A stretch of 5,316 bases of DNA from an uncultured Flavobacteriales bacterium (GTDB lineage Bacteria; Bacteroidota; Bacteroidia; Flavobacteriales_D; Parvicellaceae). Under the pieces are notes generated by a model. The model was not told where the DNA came from. It saw only the letters and a program-made list of their open reading frames with translations, and made no database searches. Of the stretch, positions 1 to 5,316 are shown piece after piece. How positions within the stretch are numbered: the first letter of the stretch is position 1; the number at the start of each line of letters is the position of its first letter. Made by a program: the position numbers and the translations under genes. Where the stretch lies: the NCBI GenBank assembly GCA_937924345.1, contig CALDTD010000239.1, positions 1 to 5,316 on the forward strand, given 5' to 3'.

Positions 1-829
1 TACTTGTATGCCCTTTAGAACTAAAGTAAAATGTTTTTCCATCAGAATGTAAAAAACCATAAGCATCGTCAAAAGGAGTATTTATTGTTTCTGGTAGTTT
101 TTCAGGATTCTCAAAATCACCCGAAGCTCCTCTTCTTACCATGTATAAGTCTAAACCTTTAGAGGCATCTTTTCCATAACTAGAAAAGAATAAAATATCT
201 TGGTTTAATGGAGGAAAATAAACAACTGACTTGTACCCAACTTTTTTATCATATTTAGATTGAAATTCTGCAGAGACTAAAATTTTCCCTCCTATTTCTT
301 TTAAATCGTAAGAATATTGAAAACGTTCGAAGCTAGATTCTGTCTTTTCATATACTACTAATTCAGTTAGGTTCTTTAACAAGGACTTACCATTCTTACA
401 CATTTGTATATGTAAGTCAACTTTTAAATCTTCTTTATAATTCTCCTCACCTTCCGATTTAAACTTATTATAATTTAATAAAGCAGCTTTAAAATTATAA
501 TTTAAATGGTAGGCTTTACCCAAGAAAAAATATACACGAGTATCCTCTAGCTTTTTAGCTGCAGCAAACCTAAGATACCTTAGACTTGCCTCTTTATCTT
601 CATCGGTGTACATTAAACATACACCATATTTAAAATTATACTCAGGACTAGTTTGGTTTAGACTTAAGAAATGTAATATATGTGGAGAGGCTTCAACATA
701 GTTACCTTTATCGAATAATTTATTTGCGTGTTTTTTTCGGTCTTCTTCATTTTTAAACTCCTGCCCATAAGAGACAGTAGTCATTAAGAAAACTAAAATT
801 AAAACGCTATATTTTTTTATACTATTCAA
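1..829 (-). CDS. Secreted TPR / PD40 beta-propeller protein, N-terminal part (C-terminus off window)
   Basis: The visible 276 residues begin with a Sec-type signal peptide: a basic start (NSIKKY), a hydrophobic core (VLILVFLMTTV) and a likely cut at SYG|Q near residue 22. Residues about 27-150 are helical and TPR-like (for example KLFDKGNYVEAS and YFFLGKAYHLNYNFKAALLNY). From about residue 195 PD40/WD40-like blades begin, seen in DILFFSSYGKDASKGLDLYM and in the SDGKTFYFSSKGHTS block. This order is known from Bacteroidota envelope proteins that often end in an OmpA-like peptidoglycan-binding domain; PorE of the type IX secretion system is one example. Whether such a domain follows here cannot be seen. 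The start is chosen as TTG at 829-827: a TAA lies in frame just upstream, and the first in-frame ATG (residue 16) would destroy the signal peptide. The start lies 38 nt after the plsY stop, so co-transcription is likely. Function is unknown; a structural or secretion role in the periplasm or outer membrane is inferred. Confidence 0.8.
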   Translation of the reverse strand, partial: MNSIKKYSVLILVFLMTTVSYGQEFKNEEDRKKHANKLFDKGNYVEASPHILHFLSLNQTSPEYNFKYGVCLMYTDEDKEASLRYLRFAAAKKLEDTRVYFFLGKAYHLNYNFKAALLNYNKFKSEGEENYKEDLKVDLHIQMCKNGKSLLKNLTELVVYEKTESSFERFQYSYDLKEIGGKILVSAEFQSKYDKKVGYKSVVYFPPLNQDILFFSSYGKDASKGLDLYMVRRGASGDFENPEKLPETINTPFDDAYGFLHSDGKTFYFSSKGHTS

Positions 830-867
830 TTGTATTAATACTTTATACCCTTTTTAAACCTAAAAGT

Positions 868-1539
868 TCATTTTTTCTTAAAATTAAATGGCATTTTCCC
901 TTCTTGATTATTTAATAATCGAGTAATATTTGCTCTATGTCTAATTACCACTAATAATGCCAAAGCAATAGAAAAATAGATTAACGAAGATGAAGTTACC
1001 TCTAAAACAAATATCGTTACCAATGGAAATGCTGTAGCTGCAATTATTGCTCCTAGAGATACGTATTGTGAAATTAAATAAACAATTAAAAAAATACCAA
1101 AACAAATTCCAGCTGCTGGAAGGTTAATTGCCAAAACTATACCCAATAAAGTCGCTACTCCTTTCCCTCCCTTAAAGCGTTCATATATAGGGAAAACATG
1201 CCCTAAAACTGCTGCTATTCCTATAGCGATTTGCAAATTAATATATGAATCAGAACCTATTTGATATTCTGCATATCTTACTAAAAAAAATACTGCAGCC
1301 CATCCTTTAAAAACATCAAAAAACAAAACAGGAAACCCTGCTCTTTTACCAATTGTTCGAAAAGTATTTGTTGCTCCTGCATTTCTACTTCCAAAATCTC
1401 TAACATCAATACCAAAAAACCACTTACCAACCCAAATTGATGAAGGAACAGAACCAATTAAGTAAGCAATTAAAATTGCTGAAATATTATATATTGAAAA
1501 AATAGTATTCATAAATAAAACTATCATCAATAAATTCAT
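868..1539 (-). CDS. plsY: Glycerol-3-phosphate acyltransferase PlsY
   Basis: PlsY is an inner-membrane enzyme that transfers an acyl group from acyl-phosphate (made by PlsX) to glycerol-3-phosphate. This makes lysophosphatidic acid, the first step of phospholipid synthesis. All three signature loops are present: motif 1 GSVPSSIWVGK (residues 29-39), motif 2 GSRNAGATN (50-58) and motif 3 GHVFPIYERFKGGKGVAT (113-130), the last carrying the glycine-rich, lysine-containing segment. Hydrophobic stretches at about 17-34, 69-88, 103-118, 130-158 and 160-200 fit the multi-pass topology of the family. The length of 223 residues is slightly above the usual 200-215. Met10 (MNTIFSIYNIS) is an alternative start that would give 214 residues. 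No Shine-Dalgarno is seen, as is usual in this phylum. The gene follows the phosphatase gene after 87 nt and precedes the PD40 gene by 38 nt; neither neighbour is a lipid gene. The protein appears intact. Confidence 0.95.
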   Translation of the reverse strand: MNLLMIVLFMNTIFSIYNISAILIAYLIGSVPSSIWVGKWFFGIDVRDFGSRNAGATNTFRTIGKRAGFPVLFFDVFKGWAAVFFLVRYAEYQIGSDSYINLQIAIGIAAVLGHVFPIYERFKGGKGVATLLGIVLAINLPAAGICFGIFLIVYLISQYVSLGAIIAATAFPLVTIFVLEVTSSSLIYFSIALALLVVIRHRANITRLLNNQEGKMPFNFKKK

Positions 1540-1564
1540 AATTTAAAATGATAGTAAACCTTGC

Positions 1565-1572
1565 CAAATATA
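1565..1572 (-). promoter_or_regulatory. Possible -7 promoter element for plsY
   Basis: The minus strand reads TATATTTG, an exact match to the Bacteroidota -7 consensus TAnnTTTG, about 25 nt before the plsY start codon. That would give a short leader. No TTG is found at the expected 19-nt spacing upstream, so the -33 element is missing or poor. If real, it would let plsY and the PD40 gene be transcribed independently of the phosphatase gene. No intrinsic terminator is visible in the 87-nt gap, so read-through from upstream is equally possible. Confidence 0.35.
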
Positions 1573-1626
1573 CAATTTTAGATTTTACCGAGGTAGATAT
1601 GAAATAGTAATGTCCTTAATAATCAC

Positions 1627-3798
1627 TTAAAAACTCACCCCCATTACACATACATCATCTATTTGCTCTTTATCACCCTTCCAATCTTCAAACTTTTTAT
1701 CTAAAATTGTTCTACGATCCTTTACTGGTTTAGTGTCTGCAATTCGAATAGTATTTCTAAGTCTTGAATAATAATACTTCTTCCCTTTTTCTCCTCCTTT
1801 CTGATCTGGGAATCCATCTGTACTCATATAAATAGAATCTCCTTTTTCCATTTTTAAGATATGACTTGTAACATTAAAGTTAGGCGAAATCCCTAAAAAT
1901 AAATTATCTCCTTTAATTTCTTTCAATTCATTATCCTTATTTACAATATATAAAGGATTATGTAATCCAGAATATTCTAATTCTCCTGTTTTGTGATTAT
2001 AAGCACACATTGCAATATCTAAACCATGCTTAACTTGGTCTTCTTCTGTAGAAGATAAGCGCTCTTTTAGTTTTATATGCAATCGTTCCAAAACCTTAGC
2101 AGTTGAATCGATATCCTTTTCTAAAATTATCGCATTAATTAAATTTAAACTAATAAGTGTCATAAATGCACCTGGCACTCCATGTCCAGTACAATCTGCT
2201 ACAGAAAAAAATGTTTTATCTCCTTTTCTATGCGCCCAATAAAAATCTCCACTTACTACATCTTTAGGTCTAAAATATATAAAGGCCGAAGGAAGCAAAG
2301 CATTAATTTCTTCGATTGTTGGAAAAATTCGTTGTTGAATATTTTTTGAATATTCAATACTTTCCAGCATTTGATTTCTATTCTTTTCAATAATACCTTT
2401 TTGAGCTTCAATCAATGTCTGCTGAGCTCTTGCAACTTTTAACCTCTTCAAAATAATAACTGTGAAAAAACTAATTAAAATTAATCCTAATGCAATTGAA
2501 TAGGTTATTATTTTTTGATTTTTTGATTTTTCTTTAGCAATTGCTTTCTCTTGTTCTAACTTTGCGTCTTCTATCGCTTTTTGCTTTGCACGCATAGCTT
2601 GCTCTTTTGCTTTTTGTGCTTCAAATTCAAATTTAGCTTCTTGTTTACCAACTTCCCTCTGCTTATCTTGGTCAAAGAGCGTATCTCTTAACGCTACAAA
2701 TTCTTCATAAAACTTTAGTGCTTTTTTATCTTCTCCAATCTTTTTATAAACCTTATAAAGTTGTTCTGCCACTTTTTTACGATCAAAAACCCCATTTCCT
2801 TCTTCATATGATAAATTATAACATTTTAAAAATTCTTTTTCAGACTCTTTTATTTTTCCTTGATAATAAAGTAAATCACCATATCCATAATAAATATAGA
2901 AAAGGTTTTTATCATGCTCTTTAGCTATTGAGTGAGACTTATCAATATAATATCTAGCAGAATCAATCATTGCTTTTTTTATATCCTTAACCTTATTAAA
3001 TAAAGGATTAACAACTCTTATACTATCAGGGTAATTTTTATAATAGTAAATATAAACATCAGCTATGTTTCCGTAAACAACCCCCAAATTTGCTCTACGA
3101 GGTTGTTTCAATTTATTTAAGTAAACATCAACTGCTTTATTTGAGTACTTATATGAAACATCGTGCCTTACCAACATTAAATTATAATATCCCTCTCCAA
3201 AGTAGCCAGACCCCATTGCTTCATAATTGCTATCTCTTTCAGCAAGCTCAATAAATTTTAAATTATACTTAGATGCATTTAATTCATCGTTTAAATTAGA
3301 ATATGTTGAAGCTATACTCTTGTAAGACCACATCTCTTTACCCATTAACTCATAATAATGAGCCGCCTTAAAGTAATACTTTAAAGCTTCAGAATACTTT
3401 TGCTTCGTTGACTTATTATTACCCAAATCGCTATATAAAACAGCAATATCGTTGGTATCTTTTGGTGACAAAGTGTTGATATAATTTAAAATCAATTGAT
3501 CTGACTTCTCTACACTATCTAGTTGATTTAATGTGTATGCTATAAACCTTTTTGCATAGGTTATATTTTTAGATTCATTAGTTTTCTGAGCAAAAGCATC
3601 CATTTTATAAGATTCTACCAAGGCCTGATCTAAATTCTGTTCACTCCAAAAAAATCGAACAATATCAGACTGAACCTTAAACTTAATTGAATCTGTTTTA
3701 GCATTTCTTAACTCTATATTTAAAGAGTCTAGCTGAGATTTTTGTCCCCAACCTACAGCCAAAATAACGGTAAATAAAAATGACAATAAAAGTTTCAT
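1627..3798 (-). CDS. TPR sensor, membrane-anchored PP2C/SpoIIE-type protein phosphatase
   Basis: This 723-residue protein is probably a membrane-bound Ser/Thr phosphatase of the SpoIIE/RsbU (PPM) class. It starts with a signal peptide (KLLLSFLFTVILAVGWGQ, residues 2-19), followed by a TPR-like helical region at about 20-375 with clear repeats such as YSEALKYYFKAAHYYELMG (135-153) and YYGYGDLLYYQGKIKESEKEF (303-323). A charged Ala/Lys/Glu coiled coil covers about 377-429, a single membrane segment 430-450, and a linker helix 451-492. The phosphatase domain runs from about 493 to 723. Its acidic metal ligands are visible: D518 in SGDFYW, D535 in VADCTGHG, D661 in STDGF and D714/D715 in DDVCVMG; GLDIAMCAY (592-600) is also typical. 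The layout predicts TPRs in the periplasm and phosphatase in the cytoplasm. In known relatives the substrate is an anti-sigma-factor antagonist; none is encoded here, so the target is unknown. The ATG at 3798 gives the signal peptide and has an AT-rich leader. The catalytic domain looks intact. Confidence 0.9.
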   Translation of the reverse strand: MKLLLSFLFTVILAVGWGQKSQLDSLNIELRNAKTDSIKFKVQSDIVRFFWSEQNLDQALVESYKMDAFAQKTNESKNITYAKRFIAYTLNQLDSVEKSDQLILNYINTLSPKDTNDIAVLYSDLGNNKSTKQKYSEALKYYFKAAHYYELMGKEMWSYKSIASTYSNLNDELNASKYNLKFIELAERDSNYEAMGSGYFGEGYYNLMLVRHDVSYKYSNKAVDVYLNKLKQPRRANLGVVYGNIADVYIYYYKNYPDSIRVVNPLFNKVKDIKKAMIDSARYYIDKSHSIAKEHDKNLFYIYYGYGDLLYYQGKIKESEKEFLKCYNLSYEEGNGVFDRKKVAEQLYKVYKKIGEDKKALKFYEEFVALRDTLFDQDKQREVGKQEAKFEFEAQKAKEQAMRAKQKAIEDAKLEQEKAIAKEKSKNQKIITYSIALGLILISFFTVIILKRLKVARAQQTLIEAQKGIIEKNRNQMLESIEYSKNIQQRIFPTIEEINALLPSAFIYFRPKDVVSGDFYWAHRKGDKTFFSVADCTGHGVPGAFMTLISLNLINAIILEKDIDSTAKVLERLHIKLKERLSSTEEDQVKHGLDIAMCAYNHKTGELEYSGLHNPLYIVNKDNELKEIKGDNLFLGISPNFNVTSHILKMEKGDSIYMSTDGFPDQKGGEKGKKYYYSRLRNTIRIADTKPVKDRRTILDKKFEDWKGDKEQIDDVCVMGVSF

Positions 3799-3905
3799 AC
3801 TTTAAAATTAATTAATATTATTTCAATTAAGTTTAAATGCGAATAAAAAAATTAAAAAAAACATTGTCTATTCTAAAATAATATATATTTTTGCAACGCA
3901 ATTGA
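3799..3905. promoter_or_regulatory. AT-rich divergent intergenic region between phosphatase gene and tRNA-Arg
   Basis: These 107 bases separate the phosphatase start (minus strand) from the tRNA (plus strand) and must hold promoters for both. The plus-strand promoter is clear and listed separately. On the minus strand no TAnnTTTG occurs. The best candidate is TTG (3894-3892, reverse) with TAGAATAG 18 nt further on, a poor match, so the phosphatase promoter is not resolved. No ORF or repeat is seen here. Confidence 0.5.
3864..3893 (+). promoter_or_regulatory. Bacteroidota housekeeping promoter of tRNA-Arg
   Basis: TTG at 3864-3866 (-33 element) is followed after exactly 19 nt by TATTTTTG at 3886-3893, a full match to TAnnTTTG (-7 element). 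This is the consensus layout for the primary sigma factor of Bacteroidota. Transcription would begin around 3897-3900, a few bases before the tRNA 5' end at 3906, leaving a very short leader for RNase P to remove. Confidence 0.85.
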
Positions 3906-3979
3906 GGGCCAGTAGCTCAGCTGGATAGAGCACCTCCCTTCTAAGGAGGCGGTCAAAGGTTCGAATCCTTTCTGGCTCA
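3906..3979 (+). tRNA. tRNA-Arg, anticodon TCT
   Basis: A complete 74-nt cloverleaf can be folded by eye. The acceptor arms GGGCCAG (3906-3912) and CTGGCTC (3972-3978) pair with one G-U, and the discriminator is A3979. The anticodon stem is CCTCC/GGAGG (3933-3937 with 3945-3949) around the loop CTTCTAA. This puts anticodon TCT at 3940-3942, reading AGA and AGG. The T stem is AAAGG/CCTTT around TTCGAAT. The 3' CCA is not encoded and must be added by the nucleotidyltransferase. AGA is expected to be a frequent arginine codon in such an AT-rich genome, so this tRNA should be important. It has its own promoter and terminator, suggesting a single-gene transcript. Confidence 0.97.
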
Positions 3980-3985
3980 CTTGTT

Positions 3986-4024
3986 AAAACCGTAACCAAC
4001 TTTAATGTTTGTTACGGTTTTTTT
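3986..4024 (+). terminator. Intrinsic terminator downstream of tRNA-Arg
   Basis: A perfect 11-bp stem forms between AAAACCGTAAC (3986-3996) and GTTACGGTTTT (4011-4021). It continues past one mismatch with AAC/GTT around a TTTAAT loop, and ends in a run of seven T (4018-4024). It starts 7 nt after the tRNA 3' end, so it ends the tRNA transcript. It may also shield the insertion sequence beginning about 50 nt further on from transcription entering from outside. Confidence 0.92.
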
Positions 4025-4085
4025 GTTAGTATCTTAGATGTTTTAAATAGAATTATTTTTTTAATTAACTATTTGTCCCGTCCTA

Positions 4086-4114
4086 AAATAAGTTGACACA
4101 AAATTGACTTATTT
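4086..4114 (+). repeat. Inverted repeat / hairpin ending directly at the orfA start codon
   Basis: AAATAAGT (4086-4093) and ACTTATTT (4107-4114) are perfect reverse complements separated by 13 nt. The second arm ends at the base just before the orfA ATG (4115). In RNA this would be an 8-bp, AU-rich hairpin over the ribosome landing zone. It could limit OrfA translation, or the DNA palindrome could be a transposase or OrfA binding site near the left end. Both roles are inference. Confidence 0.6.
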
Positions 4115-4336
4115 ATGAAAAGAGATGCAAATCAAGGAAAACGACGTAGTCAACGCGACTACAGTATGGCTTTTAAACTGGCGGTAGTATCTGAAGTAGA
4201 AAAAGGCCGGCTAACTTATAAACAGGCCCAAGCTAAGTATGGTATTCAAGGTCGAAGCACAGTTTTGGTTTGGTTAAGAAAACATGGCTCGCAAGATTGG
4301 TACAAACCTAAACAACAGCTTATCTTTCGAAAATGA
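4115..4336 (+). CDS. IS3-family transposase OrfA, HTH part (reading frame broken at its end)
   Basis: This 73-residue product carries the N-terminal helix-turn-helix domain of IS3-family OrfA, which recognises the element's terminal repeats. The helical core is about residues 16-57, with AFKLAVVSEVEKG, the helix TYKQAQAKYGI and the recognition helix RSTVLVWLRKHG. OrfA proteins normally continue into a leucine-zipper-like helix for multimerisation, giving about 100-130 residues. Here the frame stops at TGA 4334-4336, and the missing helix lies in the -1 frame from 4333. The ends overlap as ATGA. The simplest reading is a one-base loss in the A-run at 4330-4333; a fifth A would join the two parts as FRK-MKETPAQ. 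Translational coupling or slippage at AAAA is an alternative. The start is the ATG directly after the hairpin. Confidence 0.8.
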   Translation: MKRDANQGKRRSQRDYSMAFKLAVVSEVEKGRLTYKQAQAKYGIQGRSTVLVWLRKHGSQDWYKPKQQLIFRK

Positions 4337-4509
4337 AAGAAACACCTGCTCAAAAAATTAAACGTTTAGAACGAGAACTAGCTAATGAGAAGTTAAAGAA
4401 TGAGATTCTTAGCGGTATGGTCGACTATGCAGATGAACACTTAGGAACTTCTTTAAGAAAAAAGCAATATACCCAATCATTAGAAGGATGCAGCAAGAAA
4501 AAAGATTAA
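4333..4509 (+). CDS. IS3-family transposase OrfA, coiled-coil part in the -1 frame
   Basis: This 58-residue frame starts with an ATG overlapping the stop of the HTH part and encodes KIKRLERELANEKLKNEILSGMV (residues 8-30), a leucine-zipper-like helix as found in the C-terminal half of IS3-family OrfA, where it drives oligomerisation. It then carries LRKK over the slippery heptamer at 4458-4464 and ends at TAA 4507-4509, giving QYTQSLEGCSKKKD as the unshifted tail. Its position, composition and phase relative to orfB show that it is the genuine continuation of OrfA rather than a separate gene. It may be made by reinitiation at ATGA, by -1 slippage, or not at all if the frame change is a disabling mutation. 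Confidence 0.7.
   Translation: MKETPAQKIKRLERELANEKLKNEILSGMVDYADEHLGTSLRKKQYTQSLEGCSKKKD
4458..4464 (+). promoter_or_regulatory. Programmed -1 ribosomal frameshift site (A_AAA_AAG)
   Basis: The heptamer AAAAAAG sits in the frame of the OrfA coiled-coil part as AGA-AAA-AAG, the exact phase needed for tandem slippage by two lysine tRNAs. A -1 shift moves ribosomes into the orfB frame, which is open from 4437 onwards, and yields LRKK-AIYPIIRRMQQEKR. The same heptamer in the same role is known from IS150 and IS911. No strong downstream hairpin or upstream Shine-Dalgarno-like stimulator stands out by eye. Confidence 0.8.
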
Positions 4510-5316
4510 GCCTAGCACTTTGTTGTAGAATTTTTGGGTTAAGTAGACAAGCGCTTTATCAATCAGAACAACGTAGTATAGCTAGGCGAAATGAACTACA
4601 ATTAGTTAAGTCTAAAGTTCAACAAGTTAGAACAATTATGCCTAGAATAGGGACAAGAAAACTTCATTATCTACTTTCTAAAGAGCTTGAAGAATTGGGA
4701 ATAAAAATGGGAAGAGATGGCTTGTTTCGTTTTTTAAAAGAAGAAAATATGTTGATAAAAAGGAGAAAAAACTATACAAAAACAACTCACTCAAATCATT
4801 GGCTTAGAAAACACCCCAACCTTTTGGAAGGACTAACTATTAGTAAACCTAATGAGGTTTTTGTTAGCGATATAACCTATATCAAAAGCAGAGAAAAGAC
4901 ACATTATTTATCATTAGTTACTGATGCATATAGTAGGAAAATAGTTGGCCATCATTTAAGCGACGATATGTCTTCTAAAAATGTTGTAAAAGCACTTAAA
5001 AAAGCCATTAAAAACAGTGGAAATATCCATAAAACTATTCATCACTCAGATAGAGGAGTGCAATATTGTTCCAGTATATATCAAGATATATTAAAAAACA
5101 ATAAAATGATTTGTTCTATGACTGATGGTTATGATTGTTACCAAAATGCTTTAGCAGAGAGAATTAATGGAATACTAAAAGAAGAATTTTTATTTAATAA
5201 ATGTAATAATGGATGTGAATTAGAAAAACTAATTGAAGAGTCTATTCAAATTTATAATACAAAAAGACCTCATTTGAGTTTGAAAATGAAAACACCAGAG
5301 TATATTTACAAAAAAA
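4488..5316 (+). CDS. IS3-family transposase OrfB, DDE integrase (C-terminal end off window)
   Basis: OrfB provides the catalytic domain for strand cleavage and joining; in IS3 elements the active enzyme is normally the OrfAB fusion. From the ATG at 4488 there are 276 residues with no stop up to the window edge. Residues about 10-95 are the N-terminal helical region (LSRQALYQSE, MPRIGTRKLHYLL, GRDGLFRFLKEE). Residues about 118-275 are the rve/RNase H-like core. The catalytic triad is D128 (VSDITYIK), D188 (HHSDRGVQY) and E224 (NALAERING), with exactly 35 residues between the second and third, the DD(35)E signature of this family. The end motif KRPHLSLKMKTPEYIY shows that only a short tail is missing. 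The frame is open back to 4437, overlapping orfA, so most product probably comes from the -1 frameshift at 4458-4464, with 4488 a possible independent start. Confidence 0.93.
   Translation, partial: MQQEKRLSLALCCRIFGLSRQALYQSEQRSIARRNELQLVKSKVQQVRTIMPRIGTRKLHYLLSKELEELGIKMGRDGLFRFLKEENMLIKRRKNYTKTTHSNHWLRKHPNLLEGLTISKPNEVFVSDITYIKSREKTHYLSLVTDAYSRKIVGHHLSDDMSSKNVVKALKKAIKNSGNIHKTIHHSDRGVQYCSSIYQDILKNNKMICSMTDGYDCYQNALAERINGILKEEFLFNKCNNGCELEKLIEESIQIYNTKRPHLSLKMKTPEYIYKK

Larger units (their letters stand above)
4074..5316 (+). mobile_element. IS3-family insertion sequence, left end through most of orfB (right end off window)
   Basis: The element is recognised by a small HTH orfA, an overlapping orfB in the -1 frame with a DDE integrase core, and an A_AAA_AAG slippery site between them, which is the standard IS3-family plan. 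The left boundary is placed at the TG of TGTCCCGTCC at 4074, because IS3-family ends usually start with TG. This is an estimate: the right inverted repeat and target duplication are outside the window and cannot be used to confirm it. Bases 4025-4073, between the tRNA terminator and this point, are AT-rich and show no feature. OrfB is intact as far as seen, but orfA is interrupted, so transposition activity is uncertain. Confidence 0.85.

Noticed and set aside
855..862. TAGGTTTA on the minus strand as a -7 element for the PD40 gene
   Set aside because: It lacks the final G of TAnnTTTG and has no TTG at 19 nt upstream. The 38-nt gap to plsY makes co-transcription the simpler explanation.
1540..1626. 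Possible intrinsic terminator between the phosphatase gene and plsY
   Set aside because: No stem followed by a T-run could be found on the minus strand in this gap; only a possible -7 element is present.
2718..2924. 68-codon open frame on the plus strand inside the phosphatase gene
   Set aside because: It is antisense to a well-supported coding region, resembles no known family, and has the Phe/Leu/Tyr-rich composition expected from the complement of Lys/Glu-rich TPR coding DNA.
3906..3979. tRNA 3' end as an integrase attachment site
   Set aside because: No integrase and no repeat of the tRNA 3' end appear downstream. The adjacent mobile element is a DDE insertion sequence, which does not use tRNA attachment sites.
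4094..4099. TTGACA in the IS left end as a -35 box
   Set aside because: No matching -10 or TAnnTTTG element lies at a suitable distance before orfA. The phylum's sigma factor uses a different consensus, and the motif overlaps the hairpin.
1..5316. CRISPR array, toxin-antitoxin pair or other defence system
   Set aside because: No spaced direct repeats and no paired small genes other than the IS orfA parts were seen on either strand.

Overview
The window is AT-rich and looks like chromosomal DNA from a member of the Bacteroidota, most likely class Flavobacteriia. The evidence is: leaders without Shine-Dalgarno sequences; a promoter of the form TTG-N19-TAnnTTTG in front of a tRNA; signal peptides ending in '..G|Q'; a TPR plus PD40-type envelope protein; and a TPR-transmembrane-PP2C/SpoIIE phosphatase. 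This is inferred from sequence features, not from a database match.

Layout. The left three quarters (1-3798) hold three genes on the minus strand. In transcription order they are a 723-residue membrane phosphatase with a TPR sensor region (3798-1627), the acyl-phosphate glycerol-3-phosphate acyltransferase PlsY (1539-868), and the first 276 residues of a secreted TPR/PD40 protein that runs off the left edge (829-1). PlsY and the PD40 protein are only 38 nt apart and are probably co-transcribed. A possible -7 element lies just upstream of plsY, in the 87-nt gap after the phosphatase gene.

The middle (3799-4024) is a divergent regulatory region. It is followed on the plus strand by a complete tRNA-Arg(TCT) gene with a near-ideal Bacteroidota promoter and a strong intrinsic terminator.

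The right end (about 4074-5316) is the left part of an IS3-family insertion sequence. It has a probable left end, a hairpin abutting the first start codon, an HTH OrfA reading frame interrupted by an apparent single-base frame change, a canonical A_AAA_AAG -1 frameshift heptamer, and an almost complete DDE integrase OrfB. The right end of the element lies outside the window.

No CRISPR array, defence system or clearly new system is visible. The points most worth checking are the two successive -1 frame steps in the transposase, the hairpin over the OrfA start, and the domain arrangement of the phosphatase. The rest is ordinary core-genome content next to a mobile element.
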